A program made the translations under genes and the position numbers. Source: an uncultured Clostridia bacterium (lineage in GTDB: Bacteria > Bacillota > Clostridia > Oscillospirales > Oscillospiraceae). From it: a DNA stretch of 47,098 nt. How positions within the stretch are numbered: the stretch's first letter is position 1; each line of letters starts with the position of its first letter. Below the pieces are notes generated by a model. The model saw only the letters and a list, made by a program, of their open reading frames with translations. It was not told the origin of the DNA and ran no database searches. Of the stretch, positions 1 through 7,970 are shown one piece after another. The stretch covers positions 1 through 47,098 of the forward strand of contig CAMWFH010000022.1 of NCBI GenBank assembly GCA_947173485.1, in the 5' to 3' direction.

Positions 1-247
1 CCTCATCGGATAGGATCTCCGTAGGCTTGGCAGGCGGGATCTTGTCCTCATCGGACAGGATCTCCGTGGGCTTGGCGGGCGGGATCTTGTCCTCATCGGA
101 TAGGATCTCTGTGGGCTTGGCAGGCGGGATCTTGCCCTCATCGGACAGGATCTCCGTAGGCTTGGCAGGCGGGATCTTGCCCTCATCGGACAGGATCTCC
201 GTAGGCTTGGCGGGCGGGATCTTGCCTTCATCGGACAAGATCTCTGT
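1..247 (-). repeat. 45-bp in-frame tandem repeat array
   Basis: Five full copies and one partial copy of a 45-bp unit lie head to tail inside the membrane-protein gene and continue past the left edge. Copies differ mainly at third codon positions and at one Gly/Asp codon. The near-identity at DNA level points to recent slippage or unequal crossing-over. There are no spacers, so this is not a CRISPR array. Confidence 0.9.
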
Positions 248-586
248 CGCCTTCTCCGGTGTGGCCTCGGTGGGCACAGCAGGACCGGCGGCCGCCTCCG
301 TTTTGGCCTTTTTGCGCCGCTTTTTCGTCTCGGCCTTCTCCGGTTTCCCGCTCTTCTGCTCCTCCTGGACCGCCGGCTTGCGCAGCAGCAGGTATAGGAT
401 CAGCCCGATCAGCAGCAGGATGGCCAGGGCCGCTGTGACCTGGCGGCTGTAGGAGAGGACCTTCCCCAGGGTGGTCCCCACCCGGTAGGCCCCGGCTCCC
501 CGCAGCAGCCACCAGGTCCCTATGGAGTAGACGCCCAGCAGGAGATCTGCCGCGATGCAGCCGATCAAAGGAAGCTTTTTCTTCAT
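1..586 (-). CDS. Two-helix membrane protein with tandem 15-residue repeats (partial, C-terminus outside window)
   Basis: The function is not recognised. The reading frame starts at ATG 586 behind AAGGAG (8-nt spacing) and runs off the left edge without a stop. Hydrophobic stretches at about residues 6-28 and 50-69 look like two membrane segments. A Lys/Glu-rich linker (70-113) follows. From residue 114 there is a tandem array of the 15-residue unit TEILSDEGKIPPAKP, with five complete copies and part of a sixth; the fourth and fifth copies have D in place of G. The array is charged and proline-rich, so probably an extended, non-globular stalk. The gene lies downstream of a Ser/Thr kinase and a 45-residue membrane protein on the same strand, so it is probably cotranscribed with them. 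The Thr and Ser in each unit could be phospho-acceptors, but that is inference. A domain may follow the repeats beyond the window. Confidence 0.8.
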   Translation of the reverse strand, partial: MKKKLPLIGCIAADLLLGVYSIGTWWLLRGAGAYRVGTTLGKVLSYSRQVTAALAILLLIGLILYLLLRKPAVQEEQKSGKPEKAETKKRRKKAKTEAAAGPAVPTEATPEKATEILSDEGKIPPAKPTEILSDEGKIPPAKPTEILSDEGKIPPAKPTEILSDEDKIPPAKPTEILSDEDKIPPAKPTEILSDE

Positions 587-617
587 TCCCCCATCTCCTT
601 TTGTATATGTATATGGG

Positions 618-755
618 TCACTGGTACTCCCGCTCGATGGCGTGGAGCAGCGCTTTGCCCTTTTTCCGCAGAACGGACCAGCTGATGATCCCCGCCAGGG
701 CAAAGACGAGAAGGCCCCCGCCGCCGGAGAGCATCAAGATCGTGCTCGTGCTCAT
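618..755 (-). CDS. 45-residue single-pass membrane protein
   Basis: The function is not recognised. A short frame starts at ATG 755, preceded by AGGAGG with 7-nt spacing, and ends at TGA 618-620. The product starts MSTSTILML, has a Gly-rich hydrophobic segment at about residues 6-28 that should cross the membrane once, and then a basic stretch (RKKGK) and a short acidic tail. It lies between the kinase (25 bp upstream) and the repeat-bearing membrane protein (31 bp downstream), on the same strand and within the same apparent operon. It could be an accessory subunit or regulator of one of them. The good ribosome binding site and the fit between the neighbours are the main reasons to call it a gene. 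Confidence 0.65.
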   Translation of the reverse strand: MSTSTILMLSGGGGLLVFALAGIISWSVLRKKGKALLHAIEREYQ

Positions 756-780
756 GATCGATCCTCCTTCTGTTGTCCGG

Positions 781-2859
781 TCATCCGGCGATCTGCCGGA
801 CCAGCTCCTCCAGCCGGACCATGTCGCTGTCCAGGTCCGTGCCGGTGTAGAGGGACTGGGCCTCTTGGTACATCTCTACGACCTTGCTGTAGTCCTTCTG
901 GGCCTTCTCCCCCTCCCAGTCGGCGTAGAGCAGCCCTAAACGCATGGCGGGGCGGTAGTCCTGGGGGAAGTCGGCCCGGAGGGCGAGCAGCACGTCCTCC
1001 GATTCCTGGAACCGGTCCAGATACTCCAGCACCAGCGCCAGGTTCTGCCGCACGGCAAAGGTGGGCTGGCCCCGGCTGTTCAGGTCTTCCAGGGCCGTCA
1101 GCGCCTGCTGGTAGCCCTCCGCCCGGCGGCTGGGGTCCGCCGCCGCCAGACGCAGCCAGGCCTCCGCCAGCAGCTGGATGTGGGAGGCGTTCTCCGCCGT
1201 GTCCAGCCGGCGGCTGGCGGTCTCCAGGATGTCCAGCTCCTCTCTGATCCAGCCATCGCCCAGCTGGCGGCAGCACTGGGCCGCCTGGAGGGAGGCGCGG
1301 CTGATGACCGTGTGGCTCTCCGAGAGCCGGGCGGCCTGCCGCAGCTGGTCCAGGGCCTGCTCATAGGCCCCGGCGGCGTAGGCGATCTCGCCGGTGACCA
1401 GTTCCGTGTCCCCCGGCAAGGTGTCCAGCCCGGACAGGGCCGTCAGGGCCTGCCCGGCTAGGTCCATATAGCCGCACCGGGCGCAGCAGACCGCCAGATC
1501 CCGCTGGTAGGCCGCCTCTCCGGCGCAGAAGAGGGCCGCCGTCTGGTAGCAGGGGAGGGCGGCGGTGTAGTCCTGCAGCTGGTAGTAGCAGGAGGCCAGC
1601 ACATATTGGATCTGCCCCTGGGCGACGGCAGCCTCCGCCTGGTCCAGGCCGCCGGTCTGGTCAGGGTCCACCTGGTCCAGCAGCTCCACCGCCTGCTGGT
1701 AGTCCCTCTGCTGGTAGAGGAGGGCCCCCAGATTGGCGTAGGCCTCGGGCCGCTCCCGGTCCAGGGCGATAGCCTGGAGGAGCAGCTCCTGCTCCCCGGC
1801 CTGGTCCTGCTGCTCCCGCAGCTGCTGGGCCTGCTGGATCAGCGCGTTATAGGCCGCGCCGGTCTCCTGGCCCCGGAGGAGGAAGCCCCAGAGCAGGGCG
1901 AAGGCGGAGAGGATCAGCCCCGCGCCCACCACCAGGGCGGCGGTCTGGCACTGCCGCCGCCAGTCCCGGTAGCGCTTGTCCATCTTGGCCAGGCCGTTCA
2001 GGGCCCGAAGGGCCTCCTTGGCGGAGGAAAAGCGCTGGCCGCTCTCCACCGCCATGCACCGCTCGATGGCCTGCCGGAAGGGGTCCCCCAGGGTGATGCT
2101 GTAGCGCTCCAAGGGCACCACGCCCTGGGCCCAGCAGGCCGGGTCGTAGCCGGTCATCATGAAGTAGGTCACGGCGCCGATGGCGTAGAGGTCCGTCCGC
2201 TCGGTGACCTTGCCCATGGACTGGGCCGCCGCCGCGATCTCGTAGATCTGCCGGCGCTCCGGGGGGAGCAGGGCCGGGTCGCCGAACTTGCTGAGGGGCA
2301 CGTTGTACTGCTCCGGCGCGGCGTAGCACATGGTGGCCCCCACGGCCTCCACGCCGTCGTCCCGCAGTTCCAGGGAGGCGTTGAAGTCGATCAGGCAGAT
2401 GTCCCCCTGGGGGGTGATCATGATGTTCTCCGGCTTGATATCGCTGTGGATGATGGCGGGACGCTGGCTGTGCATATAGGCCGCCGCCTCCAGCAGCTGC
2501 TTGGCCCAGTGGAGGGCCTGCTTCTGGTCCAGGGCTCCCTGGCGCTGGACGTACTGCCGCAGGGTGCAGCCGGGGATCAGCTCCATGATGGTATAGCAGT
2601 ACCCCTCGCCGTCTGTCTTAAAATCGAAGATCCTGGGCAGGAACTGGTGGCGGAGGCTGGTCATCACCCGGGCCTCCCGCTGCACGTCGGCGGGCCGCCG
2701 GGGGTCCATGCGCATCCGCTTGATCACCACGTCCACATCCAGGCTCTGCTTGTGGGCGCGGAACAGACGGCTCAGTCCGCCATCCTCGCCCAGGGGGCGT
2801 ATATCGGTAAAGTCCGCTCCTAGCAGCTCTTCCAGGGCGCTTGCCGCGACTGTGGGCAT
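781..2859 (-). CDS. Membrane-anchored Ser/Thr protein kinase with C-terminal TPR-type repeats
   Basis: The 692-residue product has a cytoplasmic Hanks-type kinase domain at about residues 18-290, one membrane helix at about 307-328, and an alpha-helical TPR-like region (335-690) that would be extracytoplasmic. Visible kinase landmarks are the Gly-rich loop region (24-28), VVIK with K47, E62, H138-S-D140 with KPEN to N145, D158-F-N160, and APE near 181. The catalytic loop has HSD instead of HRD, and the magnesium loop has DFN instead of DFG. Lys, Asp and Asn needed for catalysis are present, so activity is plausible, with control unlike that of RD kinases. No PASTA domain is present, so it is not the usual PrkC. 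ATG 2859 is chosen because it follows AGGAGG and lies downstream of the promoter at 2929-2957. It is the first gene of an operon with two small membrane proteins. Confidence 0.88.
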   Translation of the reverse strand: MPTVAASALEELLGADFTDIRPLGEDGGLSRLFRAHKQSLDVDVVIKRMRMDPRRPADVQREARVMTSLRHQFLPRIFDFKTDGEGYCYTIMELIPGCTLRQYVQRQGALDQKQALHWAKQLLEAAAYMHSQRPAIIHSDIKPENIMITPQGDICLIDFNASLELRDDGVEAVGATMCYAAPEQYNVPLSKFGDPALLPPERRQIYEIAAAAQSMGKVTERTDLYAIGAVTYFMMTGYDPACWAQGVVPLERYSITLGDPFRQAIERCMAVESGQRFSSAKEALRALNGLAKMDKRYRDWRRQCQTAALVVGAGLILSAFALLWGFLLRGQETGAAYNALIQQAQQLREQQDQAGEQELLLQAIALDRERPEAYANLGALLYQQRDYQQAVELLDQVDPDQTGGLDQAEAAVAQGQIQYVLASCYYQLQDYTAALPCYQTAALFCAGEAAYQRDLAVCCARCGYMDLAGQALTALSGLDTLPGDTELVTGEIAYAAGAYEQALDQLRQAARLSESHTVISRASLQAAQCCRQLGDGWIREELDILETASRRLDTAENASHIQLLAEAWLRLAAADPSRRAEGYQQALTALEDLNSRGQPTFAVRQNLALVLEYLDRFQESEDVLLALRADFPQDYRPAMRLGLLYADWEGEKAQKDYSKVVEMYQEAQSLYTGTDLDSDMVRLEELVRQIAG

Positions 2860-2928
2860 ATGTCGGTCTCCTCCTTTGCCGTTCGCTCCCTGCCGCTGCG
2901 GGGAGAGCGGGGGAACACACTTGGAGAA

Positions 2929-2957
2929 AGTATAGCACATTTTTTGTCAAATCGCAA
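2929..2957 (-). promoter_or_regulatory. Promoter for the kinase operon
   Basis: Reading the minus strand, TTGCGA and TATACT are separated by 17 bp. Transcription would start near 2922, about 60 nt before the kinase ATG, which rules out longer N-termini for that gene. Confidence 0.65.
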
Positions 2958-3021
2958 GAGCGCATTTGCCTTCTTTATGCGAACGGACCGCGCCGCCGGA
3001 TGGATGGAGAAAGGACGGGCC

Positions 3022-3204
3022 CTATCCCGGCTCGTCCTCTTCATCCTTTAAGTAGCTCTCGATCATGCTGACTACGACGTTATTGAAGCTGGTGGCGTGC
3101 TTCGCGGCGATACGATCGATCTTGTCGATCAGCGTTTGACGGAGATAGATGGTCTTGTATCCCGCCTCCACCTTCTTTTTCGTCTCCTTCGGTATGAATG
3201 GCAT
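3022..3204 (-). CDS. Small ribbon-helix-helix-like protein
   Basis: The 60-residue protein has a basic N-terminus (about 1-16), a short strand-like stretch around KTIYL, and then two amphipathic helices ending in SYLKDEEDE. This arrangement is typical of Arc/CopG ribbon-helix-helix DNA-binding proteins, which act as dimers. GAGGTG lies 7 nt before the ATG and overlaps the stop of the upstream metallophosphoesterase, with only 6 bp between the genes, so the two are probably translationally coupled. No toxin-like partner is visible, so an antitoxin role is not supported. A role as a small transcription factor is inferred from fold alone. Confidence 0.72.
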   Translation of the reverse strand: MPFIPKETKKKVEAGYKTIYLRQTLIDKIDRIAAKHATSFNNVVVSMIESYLKDEEDEPG

Positions 3205-3210
3205 TTGGCG

Positions 3211-3978
3211 TCACCTCACAGCGTCATCCGGCGGCAGCTCGATCAGGTCCTCATAGAGCAGGATGAATTTCTGACCGATGGCCTTATTGTCGTGGTAGTG
3301 GCCGAAGAACCAGTGGGAGAAGGTGCAGCGCTGCTGGATCTCCTCCAGAAAGTCGGTCAGCCGGTCTGGCTGGTACAGCTCCGGGGAGAGCGCTTGCTGG
3401 ATGGAGGTGGGGGCGCAGTGGGTGACGATATAGTCCACCTTCCAGCCCACCCTGTCCAGGCTGGCCATAGCGGCCTGCTGCTCCGCCTCGCTGGGCAGCT
3501 CCTCCTTCCACCAGGAGAGGTGGTCGATTCGAAAGAGGGCGCCCCGGGCGTTCAGCTGGCGGACCTTCCGCCGGAGAAGGGGGTCCTTCGGGTCTAAGAT
3601 GCCATCGCTGACATCGTGGGAGCTGGCGCCGCCCATGGTGAAAAAGGTCTTGCCCGCCAGGGTGAAGACCTGCCCACGGGTCAGGTGGAGGATGCTGGGG
3701 CGGATGGCCTGGACCAGCCCGCCGTTCCACTCCATCAGGGGGTAGCGGGCGAGCAGGTCGTAGTTCTCGTGGTTCCCGGAGATGAACAGGGTGGTGAAGG
3801 GCCGGCCGTCCAGCCAGTCCAGGGTGGCCCGCTCCTCCTTGCTGTCGCACCAGACGCCGCCGAAGTCGCCGCAGATGATCACATAGTCCTCCTTGGTCAG
3901 GCCGTTCAGCTCCCGAAAGCCCCGCTTGCCCAGCCGGAAGAAGTCCCCATGGGTGTCGCCGGTGATGAAGATAGCCAT
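3211..3978 (-). CDS. Calcineurin-type metallophosphoesterase
   Basis: The 255-residue cytoplasmic protein shows the metal-binding motifs of the family in order: GDTHGD at residues 7-12, GDFGG near 38, GNHEN near 69, then THCAP and GHYH toward the C-terminus. These ligands normally bind two divalent metals that hydrolyse phosphomonoesters or diesters. The substrate cannot be told from sequence. There is no signal peptide. ATG 3978 follows AGGAGG at good spacing and has its own promoter at 4007-4034. The small ribbon-helix-helix gene follows after 6 bp. The divergent neighbour is guanine deaminase, but no functional link is evident. Confidence 0.88.
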   Translation of the reverse strand: MAIFITGDTHGDFFRLGKRGFRELNGLTKEDYVIICGDFGGVWCDSKEERATLDWLDGRPFTTLFISGNHENYDLLARYPLMEWNGGLVQAIRPSILHLTRGQVFTLAGKTFFTMGGASSHDVSDGILDPKDPLLRRKVRQLNARGALFRIDHLSWWKEELPSEAEQQAAMASLDRVGWKVDYIVTHCAPTSIQQALSPELYQPDRLTDFLEEIQQRCTFSHWFFGHYHDNKAIGQKFILLYEDLIELPPDDAVR

Positions 3979-4006
3979 ACTGTTAGCCCTCCTTTCTGTT
4001 TCTGAC

Positions 4007-4034
4007 AGTATAGCACACCGGCGGAAAGATGCAA
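4007..4034 (-). promoter_or_regulatory. Promoter for the metallophosphoesterase
   Basis: Minus strand TTGCAT and TATACT are spaced by 16 bp, about 30 nt upstream of the start codon. It is back to back with the guanine deaminase promoter. Confidence 0.6.
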
Positions 4035-4065
4035 GCCCCGGAGGGCCGCCGGTCTGACGAAGCTC

Positions 4066-4094
4066 TTGCCCGCCGGTGGGGAATGTGCTATACT
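4066..4094 (+). promoter_or_regulatory. Promoter for guanine deaminase
   Basis: TTGCCC and TATACT are separated by 17 bp, 43 bp before the ATG of the deaminase gene. The context GTGCTATACT also occurs at the divergent promoter 80 bp away. Confidence 0.6.
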
Positions 4095-4137
4095 GGCCCT
4101 AAACACAGCCGCCGGACGGCGGTGACAGGAGGCGCTT

Positions 4138-5397
4138 ATGCGGACGATCATCAAGGGTAACATCATCCACGCTCCCCAGCTGGGCGAGCTGTCCATCATC
4201 CCCGGCGGCTGCCTGGTGCTGGAGGACGGGGCCATCGCCGCCGTCTGTGACGCCATGCCGCCGGCCCGGCCCGGCGACCAGATAGAGGACTATGGGGACT
4301 GCCTGCTCCTCCAGTCCTTCGCCGACCTCCACCTCCACGCCCCCCAGTTCCCCCTGCTGGGCATGGGGATGGACCTGCCCCTGCTGGAGTGGCTGGATAC
4401 ATACACCTTCCCCATGGAGGCCTACTTTGCCGATACCGGCTATGCCCGCCGGGCCTACCGCCGGCTGGCGGGGACCCTCCTCTCCCTGGGGACCACCCGG
4501 GTATGTATGTTCTCCTCCGTCCACCGGGAGGCCACCCTGGTCCTGATGGAGGAGCTGGAGCAGGCGGGCGTTGCCGGCTATGTGGGGAAGGTGGATATGG
4601 ACCGCAACTGTCCCGATGCCCTCCGGGAGACGGACGGCATCGCCAGCACCCGCCGCTGGCTGGCGGACTGCGCCGGGCGCTTCTCCCATATCCGGCCCAT
4701 CCTCACCCCCCGGTTCACCCCCGCCTGCTCCGACGGCCTGCTGCAAGACCTGGGGGCCCTGGCGGCGGAGACGGGGCTGCCGGTCCAGTCCCACCTGTCG
4801 GAGAACCCCGCCGAGGTGGCCTGGGTCCGGGAGCTGCACCCGGATTGTGAACAGTACTGGGAGAGCTACGCCAAGTACGGCCTGTGGAACGGCCGGACCG
4901 CCATGGCCCACTGCGTCTACAGCGACAGGCGGGAGCGGCAGGCCATGGGGGACGCCGGGGTGCTGGCGGTCCACTGCCCCGATTCCAACACCTCCCTCAG
5001 CAGCGGCATCGCCCCGGTGCGGCGGATGCTGGAGGAGGGGGTCAAGGTGGCCCTGGGCAGCGACATCGCCGGGGGCGCCGAGCTGGCGATGAACCGGGTG
5101 GCCGCTGGGGCGATTCGGGCCTCCAAGCTCCTTGCCCTGTCCGACCCGGACCACCCGGCCTTCCTGACGGTGCTGGAGGCCTACTACCTGGCCACCACCG
5201 CCGGTCACCAGTTCTTTGGCGCCGGGGCCGGCTTCGCCGTGGGGGACAAGCTCCACGCCATCGTGGTGGACGACAGCGCCCTGCCGCCGGTCCCCCGGCC
5301 CCTGACCCTGCCGGAGCGGCTGGAGCGGGCGCTCTACCTGATGGGGCCCTCGGATATCCGGGCCGTCTACAGCGAGGGCCGCAAGGTCTCGGCATGA
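4138..5397 (+). CDS. guaD: Guanine deaminase
   Basis: The 419-residue amidohydrolase would deaminate guanine to xanthine and ammonia in the cytoplasm, as part of purine salvage. The zinc-site motifs are visible: FADLHLH (H65, H67), SHLSE with H219, HCVYS with H258, and GSDIAGG with D309. A short beta-sandwich segment precedes the barrel, as in ATZ/TRZ-type amidohydrolases. The APQ after HLH and the VQSHLSEN stretch match guanine deaminases better than other members. ATG 4138 has AGGAGG 6 nt upstream and a promoter at 4066-4094. The next gene starts 13 bp after the stop, so they probably share a transcript even though the products look unrelated. Another aryl-amine substrate cannot be excluded. 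Confidence 0.88.
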   Translation: MRTIIKGNIIHAPQLGELSIIPGGCLVLEDGAIAAVCDAMPPARPGDQIEDYGDCLLLQSFADLHLHAPQFPLLGMGMDLPLLEWLDTYTFPMEAYFADTGYARRAYRRLAGTLLSLGTTRVCMFSSVHREATLVLMEELEQAGVAGYVGKVDMDRNCPDALRETDGIASTRRWLADCAGRFSHIRPILTPRFTPACSDGLLQDLGALAAETGLPVQSHLSENPAEVAWVRELHPDCEQYWESYAKYGLWNGRTAMAHCVYSDRRERQAMGDAGVLAVHCPDSNTSLSSGIAPVRRMLEEGVKVALGSDIAGGAELAMNRVAAGAIRASKLLALSDPDHPAFLTVLEAYYLATTAGHQFFGAGAGFAVGDKLHAIVVDDSALPPVPRPLTLPERLERALYLMGPSDIRAVYSEGRKVSA

Positions 5398-5410
5398 TGG
5401 AGGGAGCCCC

Positions 5411-7885
5411 GTGAAGAACACTGCGAAAGCTTTCATCTACTGGCTGGCGGCCTTCCTGCTCTGGGAGACGGTCCTGCATACCGCGGTCTTCCCTGATATG
5501 AGCCGCTTCCTCCCGGCGGTGGGCTTCTCCGCCGCCGCCGCTGCCCTCACCGCTGCCCTCACCGGCCTGCCGGGCCGCTTCGGCGTGAAGGGCGTTGTAT
5601 CCACCCTGCTGGCCTGGGCCGTGCCGGCGGGACTGTTCCTCTTCTACGCGGTCCAGCTGGTCTATCACGATATCTTCGCGGCGCTGCTGTCCCTGGCCTA
5701 TGTGTCCCAGGGCGGGGCGGCCCTGGCCGCCTTCTGGCCCATCGCCCTGGCGGCCATCTGGCACTGCCTGCCCCGGCTGCTGCTGCTGGCCCTGCCCCTG
5801 GTGGGGTTCGCCATCCTGCGCACCTGCCGGGTGCTGGAGAAAACGCGGCATATCCTGGCCCTGGTCACCGCCTCCGCCGCCATCACCGCCCTGATGGTCC
5901 TCTCCCTGCCCCTGATGGGGGGCACCGGGGCCAACACACCCTATGCCGCCTACCACAATGCCACCGCCACCGTGGACCGGTGGGCGGACCACTTCGGCGT
6001 GCTCACCGCCTCGGTGATGGACCTCCACCGGCTGACGGCGGGCCGGTCTGACCGGCTGGCCGCCGGGGGGCTGGACCTGACCGCCGGCGGCGGGGGCGTT
6101 CGGAACGTGCTGGACGAGATGGACTTCTCCGCCCTGGACCGGGCCACGGAGGACCCCGGCCTGCTGGAGCTGGACCGGTACTTCTCCGGCCTGGCCGGCA
6201 CCGGGAAGAACGAGTATACCGGGCTGTTCCAGGGATATAATCTGATCGTGGTCTGCGCCGAGGCATTTTCTCCCTATGTGATCGACCCGGAGCTGACCCC
6301 CACCCTCTACAAGATGAGCCGGGAGGGCATCGTCTTTGAGAACTTCTACAACAGCTTCCCCAGCCTGACCACCGACGGGGAGTACGGGCTGTGCATGGGC
6401 CTGATGCCCGATGCCAGCCGCATCAGCTTCGCTGCCTCCATGGACAACTATGTGCCCTTCTGCTTAGGCCATGTGTTCGCGGACCGGCACCCCTACGCCT
6501 ACCACAACAACATCAGCACCTTCTATAACCGAATCAATACCCACAGCAACATGGGCTACGACTTCAAGGCCATCGGATTCGGCCTGGAGATGGAGCCGGG
6601 GGACCCGGCCTCCGATCGGGAGATGATGGAGAAGAGCGTGGACGACTACATCCACAGCGAGCCCTTCCACGCCTACTATATGACCTTCTCCGGCCACGCC
6701 TACTACAGCTTCGCCGGCAACGATATGAGCCGGAAGAACCAGGAGCGGGTGGCCCACCTCACCGGCAGCGAGGGAGTGCTGGCCTACCGGGCCTGCCAGC
6801 TGGAGCTGGAGGACGCCATGACCTATCTTCTGGACCGGCTGGAGGCGGCGGGGATCGCGGAGCGGACCGTGGTGGTCCTCACCGGGGACCACTACCCCTA
6901 TGGCCTGGAGGACGCAGACTACGCCGCCCTGGCGGGGGAGGCGGCAAAGGAGCCCTTCTGGAAGTACCGCAACAGCTTCATCTGCTATACGGCGGGGCTG
7001 GAGGAGCCGGTCACCATCCCGGACTACTGCTGCACCCAGGATATCCTGCCCACCCTGCTGAACCTCTTCGGCGTCTCCTACGACTCCCGCCTGCTGACAG
7101 GCCGGGACGTCCTCTCCGGCTGCACCCACGCCGCCGTGCTGAAGGACGGCAGCATCCTGACCGATGCCTTCGTCTATGACGGCAGCAGCGGCTCCCTTAC
7201 CTGGCGGGGGGAGAGCGGGGACGAGGAGCAGGCCCAGGCGGTCATCCAGGCCGTCACCGCCCAGTTCTCCGTGGCAGCGGCCATTTTGGATACGGACTAC
7301 TATGGATTCGTCTTTTCCACCCTGGACCTGGCCCAGGATATCCAGGACCACCCGGACCACGCCAGCTTCGCCGATATCGGCGGGACCTGGTATGAGGAGG
7401 TGGTGGAGTACCTGTCCTCCCGGGGGGCCCTCAGCGGCGGCGGCACCGGGAACTTCCGGGGGAGGGACCGGGTGAGCCGGGCGGAGCTTTTGACCATGCT
7501 GACCCGGGGCTTCCAGCTCACCGGAGACGGGGAGACCCCCTATGCTGATGTGGAGCCGGACAAGTGGTACGCCCTGCCCATCTCCGCCGCCCTGGACGCC
7601 GGCTGGCTCACCGGGGAGGAGGAGAGCTTCCGCCCCCAGGAGACCGCCACGGAGGCGGAGGCCGCCGTGCTGCTGGCCGCCGCCGCCCGGTATGCCGGCC
7701 TGGAGACGGAGCCGGACTGGGTAGCGGAGACGGTCCGGCTGGCCGCCGCCAGGGCGGGGGACACGCCGGAGGCGATGTCCCGGGCCGCGGCCGCGGTGTC
7801 GGTGGCGGCCCTGCTGCGGGAGGTGGAGGCCCTCTCTCAGGGGAGCGGGGCCCCTGCTGGACCGGTGACGGCCATGGATGGGTAA
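5411..7885 (+). CDS. LtaS-like membrane sulfatase/phosphoglycerol transferase with C-terminal SLH-like repeats
   Basis: The 824-residue protein starts with GTG 5411 behind GGAGGG. Five or six hydrophobic segments fill about residues 5-175. A sulfatase-fold domain outside the membrane follows (about 275-600). Residues corresponding to the lipoteichoic acid synthase active site can be seen: Glu near 283 (VCAEAF), Thr near 320 (SLTTDGEYG), and D493-H494 (TGDHYPYG). Such enzymes transfer glycerol phosphate or phosphoethanolamine from lipids to cell-surface polymers. Unusually, the C-terminus carries two SLH-like segments, one starting FADIGGTWYEEVVEYL and one starting YADVEPDKWY, with a degenerate Ala-rich tail. 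SLH domains usually bind pyruvylated wall polymer, so the catalytic head may be tethered to the wall it modifies. The true donor and acceptor are unknown. Confidence 0.85.
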   Translation: MKNTAKAFIYWLAAFLLWETVLHTAVFPDMSRFLPAVGFSAAAAALTAALTGLPGRFGVKGVVSTLLAWAVPAGLFLFYAVQLVYHDIFAALLSLAYVSQGGAALAAFWPIALAAIWHCLPRLLLLALPLVGFAILRTCRVLEKTRHILALVTASAAITALMVLSLPLMGGTGANTPYAAYHNATATVDRWADHFGVLTASVMDLHRLTAGRSDRLAAGGLDLTAGGGGVRNVLDEMDFSALDRATEDPGLLELDRYFSGLAGTGKNEYTGLFQGYNLIVVCAEAFSPYVIDPELTPTLYKMSREGIVFENFYNSFPSLTTDGEYGLCMGLMPDASRISFAASMDNYVPFCLGHVFADRHPYAYHNNISTFYNRINTHSNMGYDFKAIGFGLEMEPGDPASDREMMEKSVDDYIHSEPFHAYYMTFSGHAYYSFAGNDMSRKNQERVAHLTGSEGVLAYRACQLELEDAMTYLLDRLEAAGIAERTVVVLTGDHYPYGLEDADYAALAGEAAKEPFWKYRNSFICYTAGLEEPVTIPDYCCTQDILPTLLNLFGVSYDSRLLTGRDVLSGCTHAAVLKDGSILTDAFVYDGSSGSLTWRGESGDEEQAQAVIQAVTAQFSVAAAILDTDYYGFVFSTLDLAQDIQDHPDHASFADIGGTWYEEVVEYLSSRGALSGGGTGNFRGRDRVSRAELLTMLTRGFQLTGDGETPYADVEPDKWYALPISAALDAGWLTGEEESFRPQETATEAEAAVLLAAAARYAGLETEPDWVAETVRLAAARAGDTPEAMSRAAAAVSVAALLREVEALSQGSGAPAGPVTAMDG

Positions 7886-7910
7886 AAAGAAGATCCTTTT
7901 GATCAGACGC

Positions 7911-7939
7911 TTTACTTTTTTGGACGGATATGCTATACT
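7911..7939 (+). promoter_or_regulatory. Promoter for the DUF4914-type gene
   Basis: TTTACT and TATACT are separated by 17 bp, 31 bp before the start codon. The same -35/-10 pair with the same spacing occurs at 31333-31361 on the minus strand. Confidence 0.65.
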
Positions 7940-7970
7940 CTGCCCATATCAAAATGGATAGGAGGTCCCT

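Noticed and set aside
1..247. Regular 45-bp repeats as a CRISPR array
   Set aside because: The units are contiguous without spacers and keep one open reading frame on the minus strand.
27..452. Plus-strand repeat protein of 141 residues
   Set aside because: It is the mirror of the minus-strand repeats; the minus-strand frame has a better start, ribosome binding site and membrane segments.
2860..2940. 27-residue extension of the kinase
   Set aside because: It begins upstream of the likely transcription start and lacks a ribosome binding site, whereas ATG 2859 has one.
3022..3204. Antitoxin role for the ribbon-helix-helix protein
   Set aside because: No adjacent small toxin-like gene; it is coupled to a metallophosphoesterase instead.
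4099..5436. 445-residue minus-strand open frame over guanine deaminase
   Set aside because: It lacks motifs and mirrors a gene with clear active-site residues; high GC leaves such antisense frames open.
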